Shown: positions 20,197-31,386 of the stretch, piece by piece
Numbering within the stretch: the first letter of the stretch is position 1
Layout: every line of letters starts with the position of its first letter
Assembly (NCBI GenBank): GCA_022410635.1
Contig: JAJVDF010000137.1
Location: 1,595,310-1,659,309 of the forward strand
Reading direction: 5' to 3'
Length of the DNA stretch: 64,000 bases
Source of the DNA: Tretioscincus oriximinensis
Taxonomy: Eukaryota > Chordata > Lepidosauria > Squamata > Gymnophthalmidae
Notes under the pieces: model-generated
Databases searched by the model: none
What the model was told of the DNA's origin: nothing
Seen by the model: the letters and a program-made list of their open reading frames with translations, nothing else
Made by a program: the position numbers and the translations under genes

Positions 20197-20394
20197 AATA
20201 ATAATATTTATTTTAAATGATTTATATCCTGCCCTTTACAATTGGTCCCAGGGTGGGTAACAGAAGATCAAGAAATTAAAATAAAATAAGATTCATACCC
20301 TCCTCCCCTAGCCCACCTATCCTCCCTGGAAGGTCAGAACGCAGGGCGGGCAAAGAAACAACAGCCTGGCTAAAGAGGGCTGTTTTACCAAGTA
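20197..20394 (-). mobile_element. L2-type LINE 3' end, opposite orientation
   Basis: Minus-strand tail 'TTAAATGATTTATATCCTGC' and GGTCCCAGGGTGGGTAAC, as in the copy at 49502, followed by ~120 bp to 20394. Together with 19925-20195 it forms an inverted pair joined at the 3' ends. Confidence 0.65.
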
Positions 20395-20396
20395 AT

Positions 20397-20470
20397 GTAG
20401 ACTATGACAGGCCCCAAATGGGGCCTGCCATAGAGTACACTGGCACGTGGATGGCCAAGCCCTATTCCCT
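20397..20470. mobile_element. MITE A centre
   Basis: GTAGACTATGACAGGCCCC and GGGGCCTGCCATAGAGTAC form the palindromic centre, then GGCACGTGGATGGCCAAG. Both outer arms are missing. Confidence 0.75.
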
Positions 20471-20978
20471 TTTTTTGTATTGATTTTATAGGTAATATTT
20501 AGTAACGAAACGAACGCTGTGGAGCTTCGCGCTCTCCTCCTTGTAAGGCCTGGATTTGATGTTGAGCAAGACGGATGGGAGAGGCTGAAAGCCCCATAGC
20601 CAGGGGCCGCCTGCCAACGGCTGCTTCAATGTCATTTCGCAGGGAGAATAAAGACAGCGGTCATGACTCTGATTAAAGTTTAATTGACTTCTGCTTGCTT
20701 TGGCTCAGTTAAACCTCACAGCAGCCATTAAGTATGCCTGGGAGGCAGTAAAAAAGGTCCTTGCTTCTAAAGCCTTTATTTGCGGCTTGTANGTTTTTGA
20801 AGGGATTCCCAGTCAAGTCACTGAGACTTCCCACTTTTGAACAGAAGAGAGTTGGCGCCCATAGCTTAGGGGCCCCATCACACAGGGTGTTGGGGGCTGT
20901 TTATTCATGGAGGATTGCCCCAATGGTGTGTGTGTTGGGGGGGATAGCACACATTTTTCAAAAGAAAAACCAAAAATA
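20471..20978. other. Unassigned sequence
   Basis: No recognised element; a G-run lies near 20936-20942. Confidence 0.3.
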
Positions 20979-21140
20979 GGTCCAGCGAAGGGGCTTGTAG
21001 CACTTCAAAGACTAACAAGATAAAGACATGAGCTTTCCTAGACAAGCCACCAGACCTTTCTCTTGTTAGTTTCTTAAGGGCTACAAGGCCCCTTGGCTCC
21101 TTTTGCCTTGCTAGACTTTCTGGATGAAGACTAACATGCC
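20979..21140. mobile_element. Fold-back repeat, inverted dimer
   Basis: The left unit (minus) reads GGGGCTTGTAGCACTTCAAA, GACTAACAAG, then ACATGAGCTTTCCTAGACAA (the hairpin end). The right unit (plus) reads CTTGTTAGTTTCTTAAGGGC, TACAAGGCCCCTTGG and GACTTTCTGG. The units meet at their hairpin ends. Confidence 0.7.
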
Positions 21141-22737
21141 AATGGTTCCTGCATCCCCACGAAGTCATGGGGATGACATGGAATCCACCCCATGAGATCA
21201 CACAAGTTCAGTGATCCATTCACTAAAAAGGCCTGTGATCTGGGATTTTCCAGTCACCACTTTTTGTCTGATTCCACACTGGACTTTCTAAAACGTGAAA
21301 AATAGCCTTCATAGGGCATGCGTAAATCTCATGGACATGATAAATTTCGTGAGACTTTGAGGCTAGATGTAAAAGTTCATAGGCTCTTGGCTCACAGAGA
21401 ATGCTGGGAATTGTAGTGAGGCAAGTGCAGGAATGACTGATGGGACTTGTCATGTGAAAGGAATTCAAGGCAATGTAATGAAACAGTGTGGAAAATTGAA
21501 GGTAGGTGAAGTAGAATTGCAAAGATGTTTTTCCAGATTTAAAAGAAATTGCAAAACTAAACATTTTGTGGGAAGGCACCGTATNTCTATGAATTCTACC
21601 CCCTAAAATAGTCAGTTAAAACCTGGGATAGAAGTGTGCTACCAAAGAGGGGCCTTTTCACTTGGGAGTGGTGAACACCTGCCTGCAACACCTGGGAGAG
21701 GAAATTCCTTTTCACACCAATTAAAGGTTCAAAACTCTATCCTGGATTTTANCTGGTAACCCTAACCTAAAATTCTTCTACTTGTGTTACCTTGAAAAAG
21801 GCTTTTTTCAGTGTCATTTAAAAAAATTGTTTAAAGCATTCAAAATAGGGTGTAAACAGCTAATTGTTCAATTTTAATGGTTCATTAGTGAGCTGGGAAG
21901 ATGGGTGCCTGGTCTGATTGCCAACCAAATGCACGACTTTTGTTTGAATATAATGCTCATCCTTCCAGATGCTCCCAAAGCACGCCCAGTGTCCCAGTAG
22001 AATGTCTCAGCACAGAAATGTCTGCTGGGATGGAGCTCAAATGAAAAAAAATCAACATTGTAAGAAATGAAACTGAGTTTTCTATGTCTGGCTACAAGAA
22101 GCTACTTCTAAAATGGGAAAACATTTTTTAAAAAATTCAAGGGAGAAACTACGCCTTTCCCTCCTAGCAGCTCTTGACTCCAGTAGGCTAATACATTTTT
22201 GCCAGCATTCCTTCCTGAAGGTCAAATGACTCAGAATTCAAAAGGCAGCTTTGTTTAGTTATAGTTTCTGGCAGGTCATTGTGAAGTGGAAATAATTCTG
22301 TTTATTGAAAGAATAAGCCACTGTAGAATTCCTCATGGCAAAGATCCACCTTTCAGGTACACCAACTGAAAACCCTGTCCACCATGAGCCACACTATTTC
22401 TCAGGACAGAACATGGCCATCTGCCAATTCCTCCACACCTCCTTTTTCCTGAGTATTTAACCCCCCCCACCCCCACCCCCTGTGAGATTAAACTGCCTCT
22501 TTTTCCACCTGATGCCTGTCTCCTTCCCCTCCCCAGTTTTCTAGCCTAATCGGGTCAGCCATTAACCACATGGTTGGTCTCCAGGATTCTACCAATGAAG
22601 CCTGGGTACGAACAGCTGTATCTTTAACATCCTCGCAGCAGCAAGCAGCTAGTTTGTTTCTCTGGTGCCAAGCTACTTCCCTGAGCCAATTTAGTCACGT
22701 ATTCCAGTTACGTGATTCAAAGGGGCTTAAATAACCT
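21141..22737. other. Unassigned sequence
   Basis: Mostly unassigned. A 'GAATGCTGGGAATTGTAGTG' motif at ~21401-21420 may be half of the palindromic MITE B family at 63797. A C-rich run lies at 22461-22480. Confidence 0.3.
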
Positions 22738-22892
22738 TCTGTTCTACTCGTCACAACAGACACCTTGTGAAATAGCTCCAAAGAACTATGACTAGTCCAC
22801 AGTCACCAAGGTTGCAATGGCTTCATGGAGGCAGGCAGAATTGAACCGGGAGGCGTCTGACACTCTAACCACTACACCGGACTGACTCTCTG
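22738..22892 (-). mobile_element. tRNA-derived SINE, tRNA-like half
   Basis: Minus-strand SINE with AACTATGACTAGTCCACAG, the box B region CAGAATTGAACCGGGAG (22847-22863) and the box A region CACTCTAACCACTACACC (22861-22878). The L2-like tail is missing. Confidence 0.8.
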
Positions 22893-23488
22893 TCTGTCTC
22901 TTAAGCAAGAGAAAGATTTAATGTCAAACCCCAATGACTTCAGCTGGGCTAAAAAGCCACGTTAAGACAGACTCCTCCTTTCCAGTGGATCTGCAGAGGT
23001 CTCCAGCTTGAAGCAGGACTTGAGGGCAAACATTGCATGGATTCCTTCTCTGCAAGCTAAGCAGCTTCCAGGGTTGATGTGTTTCCCTTCCCACCCTTTG
23101 TGCTTCCCTGGGAGGAGCCTCAGAAGTCATCTCACGTGCACTGCAGAGGTGTGAGAGGTGAGGTGCTCTGAACTTCCAAGGCAAGCCAGCAAAAAAGGCT
23201 GCCATTTCGCGAGAGGATGGCAAAGTGGAGAGTGGATTTTGGCGTGAAGCTGCTCCTGTGTGGATCTATTTTTCCTAATTTAGTTTTCAAGAAATGCTGG
23301 ATCCACAGAAGGGCAGGAGTGAGGCACACAAGGAAATGGAACCTCGGATCCCAAACTGCTGAAGGGGATTATTGTGGAACATATTGTGGAGTATCTGAAG
23401 GGGGGGGGGGAATGGCCTCTGGCTCCATTTTGCTACTAAAGTCTCCTGGTCTGAAGCTTTATATAAGAAATAGACATAATGCAATCAG
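22893..23488. other. Unassigned sequence
   Basis: No recognised element. An 11-base G-run lies at 23400-23410. Confidence 0.3.
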
Positions 23489-23607
23489 TTTCAGAGAAAT
23501 AGATGTGTTAGTCTTGGTTCAGAAAGTCCAGCAAGGGGCTTGTAGGAGACTAACAAAAGAAAGGTAGGCAGCATGAGGTTTCGTAGACACATCTACCTCT
23601 TCAGATG
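23489..23607 (-). mobile_element. Fold-back repeat monomer with best-preserved hairpin
   Basis: Complete minus-strand monomer from TTTCAGAGAAATAGATGTG through CAGAAAGTCCAGCAAGGGG and GAGACTAACAAAAG to the hairpin end. On the minus strand the hairpin reads CTGAAGA, one extra G, a perfect 5-bp stem GTAGA/TCTAC with loop TGTG, then GAAA (23579-23604). Confidence 0.75.
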
Positions 23608-24623
23608 TTAGGGGATCAATGATAGGGGCAGACCTTTATGAAGCTCAATGTTCAAGAGGACAAAGGACATGTAAATGCAATTGAGGGGATTAACTAGGTG
23701 AAGTGCAGAAATTAATCCTCTTAAGTGGAGGGAAGAGATGCAGCTAGCTCAAATGCTTCAATCAAATATGTGCAGAAAAGTGGAGATCAAATCAATACAA
23801 GAATGCCCTCAAGGGACTGGAATGTTAACTGGTGTTATGTGTTGTATGCCAGGAAANCATTGTCTCTATTAAGTCCTTTCTCAATGGAGTGGAATTTGAG
23901 GATGTATTCTAGTTCTGCTTCTCTTTCAAACCTATTGTAACAAAAAAGAGGCTCTTCTCTCATGTAAGCCACGGATGTTCTCCACATGTTGAGGAGTGTT
24001 GTGCATAAAGCACCAGGAAACTCATGAGATCTCATCACCATTGCAGTGCAATTGCCAGGAGTCCTACAATGACAGCCGCAGCACACAGAAAATCCCAGGA
24101 AATCAGGCAGTGGCATAAGGTTTCGCAGCCCAACTGGTGAATATGGAAGGTATTGCTAGGAACTTCTGGAAGCCAACCAGGCACACAAGGAGAAAAGGAC
24201 AGGCCCATGCGCTGGCAATTCCTTGAAATACCCAGGTAGAGGACATGGTTCACACCTTGTCAGATGTACAGGAAAGCAGATCTATGTCAGGGTCACAGCA
24301 AGGGGCAGTGTTGGGTACAGAGCGCATGGCTTTCTTTTCTGTGTTCCGTTTGGTTGAGCAATCTGGGTGAAGGGCACGCCAACAGTCTATGGCCCACCGC
24401 ATTGCCATATTCTTATGTTCCCAAGATTCTTTCATTCCAAACATTCTTGTACTGTGCTTGTCCAACTGTGTGAGCCCCTGGCATCCGACTCCAGGCCACG
24501 ATGGGGCCCAGCACGAAACTGGTTTTCCCGAGGTAGATTTGAACAGACATCCTTTCTGGAGCTGCAATAGTCTGCTGAGTTTCTTTCCACCAACCTCTTC
24601 ACCTCTTAGGAAAGCCGGACGAT
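23608..24623. other. Unassigned sequence
   Basis: About 1 kb with no recognised repeat or exon. Confidence 0.3.
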
Positions 24624-25463
24624 GCACCTGATGGGAACCAAGAGCTTTCTGTAACCGAGCAAGAAAAGGATCTTGGGATGCTGGTGGACAATTCTATGAA
24701 AATGTCAACCCAGTGTGCAGCAGCAGCAAAAAAGGCAAATTCCACNTAGGGGATCATTAGAAAAGGAATCGAAAACAAGTCAGCAAATGTTGTTTTACCT
24801 TTTTATAAATCTGTGGAGAGGCCACATTTGCAATACTGTGTTAAATTCTGGTCACCACATCTCAAGAGGGATATTGTGGAATTAGAGAAGGTGCAGAAAA
24901 AGGCAACGAAAATGATTAAGAGTCTCTCTTACGAAGTCAGGTGCAACGTCTGGGTCTCTTCAGCCTTGAAAGGCGACGTCTGAGAGGTGATCTGATTGAA
25001 GTGTTCAAAATCACGCATGGGATGGACAGGGTGAATAGAGAAAAAATGTTTTCTTTCTCACACAACACAAGGACCAGAGGGCCCTCCGTAAAACTGTTGG
25101 GTAGAAAAGTGAGAACAGACAAAGGAAAGTATTTTTTCACCAGAGGGTCATCGGCATGTAAAATTTACTTCCTGAAGAGGTGGTGGTAGCTAACAGCTTG
25201 GATGGTTTCAAGACAGGACTAGGCAGGTTTATGGACACCAAGGTTATAAATGGGTCCTAGGATGGATGTCTGGATGTTGCCTCTGGGATGGAGCAACAGG
25301 CAGGACTCCTGAAATGCCATTTGCAGGGAGTCATGGACAGGCGCATATTTTGCTTTCCTCTGTTCAATCTGCCCAGGTGCANCTGGTGGGCCTTTTTGTG
25401 AGATAGAATGCTGGACTAGATGAGCTCTGGCCTGATCCAGTATGGCTCTTCTTATGTTCTTAT
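24624..25463 (+). mobile_element. CR1 LINE, 5'-truncated 3' end
   Basis: Plus-strand copy starting in the ORF2 C-terminal domain (CACCTGATGGGAACCAAGAG) and running to CTTCTTATGTTCTTAT. The coding part shows the CR1 C-terminal signatures VLVDNSMKMS-like, KKANS and RTDKGKYFFT. It shares the 3-G state at 'GATGGGAACC' with the copies at 11760 and 42898. Confidence 0.92.
24640..25240 (+). pseudogene. CR1 ORF2 C-terminal domain, broken
   Basis: Encodes the region beyond the catalytic part of CR1 reverse transcriptase, recognisable as IENKSANVVLPFYKSVERPH-like sequence and LERRRLRGDLIEVFKI (24960-25010). Deletions near 24930 and 25142 break the frame, and an unresolved base lies near 24746. There is no catalytic box, so it is only a tail fragment. 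Confidence 0.8.
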
Positions 25464-26121
25464 TTGTGCTCGGAGACCCGCTGCCTTTGAAACGACTTCA
25501 CAGAATTTTATGGGAAACGATGACATTAAGGTAATGACAAAGGAGACACTGAAAAATGCACCAGGGAGGCAGAATAAATGAAATCAATTAGCATTATGAA
25601 TACAGGCTGATGTTGTCGGTGCTCCACAAACAGCCGTTGCTCAGACCAAGNGCCCAGAGCGTCTATCCTGGGGAAAGCCTCAAATGTAAGGACAGAAAAT
25701 GAAAGTTGGGGGGTGTTAAAAATTCAGTGTGGTTTTCAAGGATGTGGCTGCCAGTTCAACCTCTGCCTTCTCCACAGCNGCTGCCAATGGCAAACACTTC
25801 TGCATGCCTGCACAGAAAACGGCATGGTTTCGGCTGGAAAGATCCATCGAAATGGACCTTTCAAGGTTGGATCGCTTACGCTGCAGAAGTTATGAAATTT
25901 GATTTTATGAGACAAAGAAGATTAAGTTTTCATGGTATAATCTCAAAATATGACGTGGGGAAAACCTGATAAAATAAATAAATGCAAGAACTGTGAAGTT
26001 TCTGTGCTTTCAAGAATGTGGCACGTTTATTTCCATGATCCAACGAGATTTAAATACTTTTCTTAAACTGTTTCCTGCCTGGGNGTGTTCTGGATCCCTT
26101 TTGGTTTTGTTCTAGTATATT
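25464..26121. other. Unassigned sequence
   Basis: No repeat recognised. 25560-25615 (AAATCAATTAGCATTATGAA) looks like low-repeat, homeodomain-site-rich sequence. Confidence 0.3.
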
Positions 26122-26129
26122 GATGTTCG
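26122..26129. repeat. 8-bp hAT target-site duplication, left
   Basis: GATGTTCG, matching GATGTTCA at 26702-26709 with one difference. Confidence 0.75.
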
Positions 26130-26701
26130 TAGACTGACCAGATTTTCTGAGGCCCAAACTGGAGTAATTAATATTTATGCTAATTTGCATATTCATAAAT
26201 ATGCAAATCACCCACCAACATGCATTCCTTTCCAAATTCCCACCNGAGAAATCTGTGAAGCATGTGAGAATTGTTTTAAGTGTGTGAGAATTTTTAAACT
26301 GTGAGAATTTTTGGAGTGCATCAGAATTTTTNTTTTTTTTTACAGAGGGGAGGGGGCCTTCAGGAGCTGGACCCAGTTGCTAGAGACCCATAGTGGTAGT
26401 GAAATGTATTGGCTTTTTAAAAAAAAAATTAAGTGTGTGAGAATTGTTTGCCAGAACCCCCAAGTGGTGGTGCAGTAATTTCTTTTAAAAAAAATCAAAA
26501 ACAATTTTTTGAAGTGTCCGAGAAATTTTTGAAGTGTGTGAGAATTTTATTTTTTTACTGAGGGGAGGGTGCCTTCGGGAGCTGGCGGTGGTGCAGTGAA
26601 TTTTTTTTTTTCCTCAGCAAAAACCGGGTAAATGGTGCTCCCCCACCTCAAAACCGGGACCCCCCCCCCTCATAACCAGAAGGGGTAATCTGGTCAGTCT
26701 A
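26130..26701. mobile_element. Non-autonomous hAT element, complete
   Basis: A 572-bp element bounded by matching terminal inverted repeats TAGACTGACCAGAT and its complement ATCTGGTCAGTCTA (with a TA/T variation just inside), and an 8-bp target duplication. These are the hallmarks of the hAT superfamily. The interior has no transposase; it carries several copies of a 'AAGTGTGTGAGAATTTTT' sub-repeat and two G-rich 'GAGGGGAGGG..GCCTTC' blocks. It would have moved with a transposase supplied from elsewhere. Confidence 0.85.
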
Positions 26702-26709
26702 GATGTTCA
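26702..26709. repeat. 8-bp hAT target-site duplication, right
   Basis: GATGTTCA, partner of 26122-26129. Confidence 0.75.
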
Positions 26710-26807
26710 GTATATGTATTGACACACATGTTTTTGTACCTTCGTGATGCTTTTTTGCTTTCAAAATTAAATCAAATTGCCCAGAAGGGACCGTGGAATG
26801 TGGGGAT

Positions 26808-26905
26808 GGCAGAGGCTCAGCAGTAGAGCAAACTGCCTGCACAACAGAAGGTCCCCATTGTGATCCCAAGACTCTGTCTGAAGTCAGGTCAAGGCAGGTC
26901 ACTTC
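26808..26905 (+). mobile_element. tRNA-derived SINE, second type
   Basis: GGCAGAGGCTCAGCAGTAGAG (box A-like) is followed by CAGAAGGTCCCC...GATCCCAAG, the position of box B but poorly conserved. A related, better copy is at 59754. Unrelated to the L2-tailed SINE. Confidence 0.6.
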
Positions 26906-27530
26906 TGGGTGATCATTTCCGTGCCTGGCAAGGACTTGGCACAGGGGTCCCATGGAAGCGCCTGGCAGGATCTGGTGTCTCCAAGAACAACGATTTTCAT
27001 AAAGGGCAAAGAAAGTACCTCACAACACCTGCCTCCCTCTCTCAGGGTTTAGGCCATTAAAAGGAGGTTTCCTAACAGTCCTGGAGCATCTTTTAACTAC
27101 CAAAACAACCATTTCATTTCCTTGTAATACTCTGACTCTTCACACGGAGGAAAAGCCACGCATTGAAATCCTTGCAAAAGTCCCTTTTACTATCCCCGGT
27201 CAGCTGTCATTCCTCTGAGTTGGTCTCCAAGCAGAACGCGGAGCAGATGGACAAGGCCAGAGTGACAGGGCACCTTGGCTCAGTTATGGCATCCCCAAGG
27301 CAGCAGGCAGCCTTGGAAGGTCTGGCAGGGCTCCTCAGAGGAAAGTTGGCTGGCAGGTAAGCCAGGATTGGCCTCCACGGTCGCTCCTGTGCTCAAGCTC
27401 CTGTGTTCAAAAATTTATGTTTTGTGGATGTCCCCCAAAACTAGGGTTGCCATGAAAAGAGACAGGACAAAGCAAGGCAGCTTTGACAGGGGTAGAAAAA
27501 GAAAAGGTTTCATTAAACATTGCAGACGTA
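26906..27530. other. Unassigned sequence
   Basis: No recognised repeat or exon. Confidence 0.3.
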
Positions 27531-27850
27531 CTTTTATTTATTTATTTTTTATTTGCACTTCTATTCTTCCTTATACANGAAGGGTTTCAAGGCTGTTAAT
27601 AACAATAAAAGCAAGCATACAGAAGGGACACATTAAAAACAAGAAAGAGAGAAAGATAGAGAAAAAGGAAGAGAAAGAACGAAGGAAAGAGGAAGTTTTC
27701 AGCCAAAGGCCAGGTGAGAGAGGGGCCTTTTCAAAGATTTTCTGAATGAATACAATGATGATACTTGACAGGGCACAAGGGGGAGACTATTCCACAGCCT
27801 AGGGGCCACCATAGAGAAGGCTCTACCCGAGGTCAGTGCTAGAGCTATGC
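27531..27850 (-). mobile_element. L2-type LINE 3' end
   Basis: Minus-strand copy from TTTTATTTATTTATTTTTTA through a purine-rich (AAAGAGAG) expansion at 27640-27700 to GCCAAAGGCCAGGTGAGAGA and CAAGGGGGAGACTATTCC, the region also found at 54770-54880 and 62460-62550. Encodes the end of L2 ORF2, broken. Confidence 0.8.
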
Positions 27851-28699
27851 AGAAATCGCTTACGCTTGACTAGAAAATTCATCCTCATAGGGTGCATGAA
27901 TTCTCATGCAACAACACGAGAAAAATTGCTTCACACCATTTCCTGTTTGGTGATGTCACACACACACACGCACATGCACACACTGGTTCTGGGAGGGTGC
28001 CTCAGGGGGTGGAAGACCAGGTTGCTCCCATCCATGTGGATGCAGCCCCAGTGAAACCCACGATCAATCAACTCTCCCTCTAAAGGCAGTGGACCTGACC
28101 CCCCAATGGCACCCATTTCCCTAGTNATTGAAAACCTACTTCAAAAATAAGGAAGGACAGACCTTGAAGGAAGATAAACAACTAAAAATCCCCCATTTTG
28201 CAAANGAGGACAACAAGCTGGGCTTTCCGGCGTCCTTCCAGCTTCCTTGTCCTCCTCAGCCGTTGTGCCAGGCAGCCCCAGGGACCCCAGGATCACTTGG
28301 CTTTGTGATACACCCGGGGTCTGCCTTGAAAGACTTGGGTTGGCTCCCCACAGGCAGCAAGGACTAGGAATCCGTGCCTTTTTGCAAGTTAACAACAATA
28401 CAAAGGAGTCCTCCTGTGTTTGATGAGAAAATCTATGGAAGTCATGTATTATAACTGCCTACAAAGTGTGTTTTTGAAAAAAGAAAATGAAGCTACTTTA
28501 GTCTCATTTCCATTTTTAAAATATTTTCTTTGTAATTAAATGCTTGACATGTTCCAGGAGACATTTGCAGTACAACAAAACGGCATTAGTAAAAAAGCTC
28601 ACAGATAAGATAGGGAAATGAGAGTCCAGGGCCCAATAGGCAACTGCGGGCTTTCCAAAGGGCTGTGTGTAATGTAGGTGTGTCAAGACAGAGGAGCCT
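27851..28699. other. Unassigned sequence with a short (CA)n
   Basis: A CACACACACACACGCACATG run lies at 27957-27983. Nothing else is recognised. Confidence 0.3.
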
Positions 28700-29085
28700 G
28701 TAACCCATACGCTCATAGCCTAAGGGGAGCCCTGCGTAATGGGGCCACAGCCCATCTAGTCCAGACTTCTGCCACACACAGATGTCCACCCTTTGTACCT
28801 GGGCGTCTCAAGCAGGAGGAGGAAGAAAAACCTTCCCCTGTTGTCAACTCTTGGAATAGGGACTTGCCATCCACATGCTACTGCAGGTTATGGCAGGCCC
28901 CAAATGGCTACCAAGTGGGGGCTCTCATAGTTTGCACTGGTCCATAAGCATCTCAAGCAGGAGGAGGCAGCAAAACCTTAACCTGTTCTCCACCCCCTGC
29001 AAGTAGAATTTCAGGAATCCTGCCTGGTGTTTCATCAAGAGGGTAGGATCCAGACATCCATCTTACAGTAGCAGCTATTGATTCA
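28700..29085 (-). mobile_element. CR1 LINE 3' end interrupted by a MITE
   Basis: Minus-strand CR1 tail: CACAGCCCATCTAGTCCAGA, CACACACAGATGTCCACC, then after the interruption TTTCAGGAATCCTGCCTGG and GGATCCAGACATCCATC. A ~45-bp segment beginning CTCAAGCAGGAGGAGG appears on both sides of the insert (28807 and 28951). Confidence 0.8.
28858..28945. mobile_element. MITE A centre inside CR1
   Basis: AGGGACTTGCCATCCACATG, GTTATGGCAGGCCCCAAATG and GGGGGCTCTCATAGTTTGCA are the MITE A centre in a shortened copy. Confidence 0.65.
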
Positions 29086-31284
29086 ATCTTTGTCCCTCTC
29101 TTTGTCTCTCCAGCCTGTCCTTCGTGGCTTCCATGCAACACCTAGGCAGATCAAGAGCGATCAGAAAGTGGAGCCCACCTAGTTTGGTTTTGGGGTCCAG
29201 AGGCAGAGATTTGCATTCCTTTATAGAAGAGCACAAGTTCTAACCCATGCCCAACTAAGGTCTTTCGGCATGTAACAGGTGAGACCCATAAATGAGCCCT
29301 TCTGTATGTTCAAAACAAATAAATTTCCAAGCCCCTAATAATGAAGGTAGACACAGCTGCATTTCTTGCAATGTATTTTACATTTGCATGTAAACCTGAA
29401 GAAGACTTCCCTCTCATTCTCTCTCCATTTTGGAGGCTGGCGATTTCTAGCCCACAAAGGGGGAAACAGACCCATGCAGAAACCTTGGCACAGCACACAT
29501 TGGGTCTGAAGAGAAATGTGCAAGGCATAGGCTTGCACGATAATGAGATCTGACAGACGTCAGCCTTTACACAACAGCAAGTTCTAAAAAAGATTGTAAA
29601 TACTGCTTCAAGAAGCTACAACTGGATGCAATTACTCTCTGCAGACAGATGCAATCTCAACAAGAAAGGCCTTTCCAAAATTCTTTCCCAATTACTCTCT
29701 TGGGGGGGAGAAGGTTTTCTTACAAGTGTGTTTGTCAACAAAGCATCACTCCAGCCTTCTTTGGGAAAATGAAACTTTTAAGCAGTTTTTGGAAGGGTCA
29801 GGTGACTTTTGTTGTCTTAATGCTGAGCAAAGAAGTGGGATCTTGTGTTCAGATATAGCTCTTTCTGCACAGAGCCTGGTTTTGGAATAGATCTCGGAAT
29901 CAGGGCTAGCACTTGCAAATTCTGGCTTTGCCTGAGAAAACCCAGAAACAATTGATGGGCCTCTGGATATTGGACTACATGGGCTTCAACCTTACGTTCT
30001 TACATTTTCACCTTCTGGTTTACACATTTCAATGGGATTCCTTACTGTGCCACCAAATGGATTCACTCTCCCTATACTGTCCACTGCTGCCAGGCTCTTG
30101 TAACTGCCTAGGCCACCACCCTACCAGCCACAGTCGGTGGCAGTTAATATATTGACCTTGTTCCCCTATTGAAGGCATTTTTTAAAAAGGAAAANGAGAA
30201 AACGGGCAGCCTCTGTGGCTCACTTGTAGGAACAGTGAGTGGAATTACANTCGAATGAAGGCAGAGTTGGGATTTGCCTTCGGGTTCCTCATATATATGG
30301 ATCCAAATGTGCCACCAAAGCACAGTAGACTCAAGTTAACTTTGACATTTTGGGATTCCTGCATGGAAACCGCTGCACTGCGACACTCGCCTGGCATTAA
30401 TGTGAACTGACTGGTTCGCTACGGAGCAAACAGAGATGCATAATAGAAGCGCTTTTGTGTGCCCAACTTCCTGCTCACTAGGCCTGACCTAAAACCAGGG
30501 AAGCCGCAGTAATCCGACATGGAGTCTGCTGGTGAGGGTAATTCCCTTGAATCCCTGCTAGGTCTAATTCTGTGCCACTTCCATTTCTGATAGTGACTGT
30601 AAAGGAGCAGAGGACTCCTGGCAGGATACACTGGATGTGTAGTATCCACTGCAGTAGAAAAATCTAAAATAACAGGGTGGAGNTGGCTACTAGCCTGAAT
30701 AATTTAGAAACAACAATGAATAATTTAGAAATAACAATGAGGAACATTCATGGATCATCTAAGGACCCCTCCACACAGTGAGTTAAAAATCTCAATGGTT
30801 TTAAAATCCAGAACAACCCAATTGCAAACCCAGGCATCTGTGTCCCCCTCTTTTCGCAAACAAACCATTTGGAAACCTTTAAATCCACATGGAACTGTCA
30901 AGACGACTNAACAGGAAGTAAATATGGAGCATGTTCAGCACGTGATTCTGCANTGTCTTGAGCTACCATCCTCCAGTAGTATCCTGTTAATCCCATTAAG
31001 GATCTGTACACACAGAAAGGTTTCTCATCTCTGTGGTTGCAGGTATGGCCATTTTGGAAAATAGTAACAAAGGAATAGTCTGTGGCAAAGGACCTTTATT
31101 CTGGGTGCATGGCAGAAACTTCATTAACAGGTGGGACAGAGTCATCATGACAATACTACCATTGTGGTAGGAAAACCGTGTGTATCTGCAGCCTCTCATG
31201 AAGATCTCTAAAGATCTGCCTCATAGTCACTTGGCTGCCCATTGGTCTGATTCAACCACTGGATGCAGTAAGGGCATCTCATAC
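29086..31284. other. Unassigned sequence
   Basis: About 2.2 kb with no recognised gene or repeat family. A tandem 'AATAATTTAGAAAYAACAATG' duplication occurs at 30697-30740. Confidence 0.3.
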
Positions 31285-31386
31285 AGACTAACAAGGAAAA
31301 GGGAAGCAACAGGAGCTTTTATGGAAAGGTTGACATCTTCAGATGCTGTAAAAGCTCCTGCCAGCTTCCTTTTTCTTGCCTCATTT
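31285..31386. mobile_element. Fold-back repeat inverted dimer, left of the Gypsy element
   Basis: The left unit (minus) runs GACTAACAAGGAAAAGGGAA to AGGAGCTTTTATGG and CATCTTCAGATG. The right unit (plus) runs TGTAAAAGCTCCTGCCAGC to CTTCCTTTTTCTTG. The rest of the right unit (CTGAGGTGCTATGAG...ATTATCACGGC) appears after the Gypsy LTR at 33462, so the retroelement interrupts it. Confidence 0.65.
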
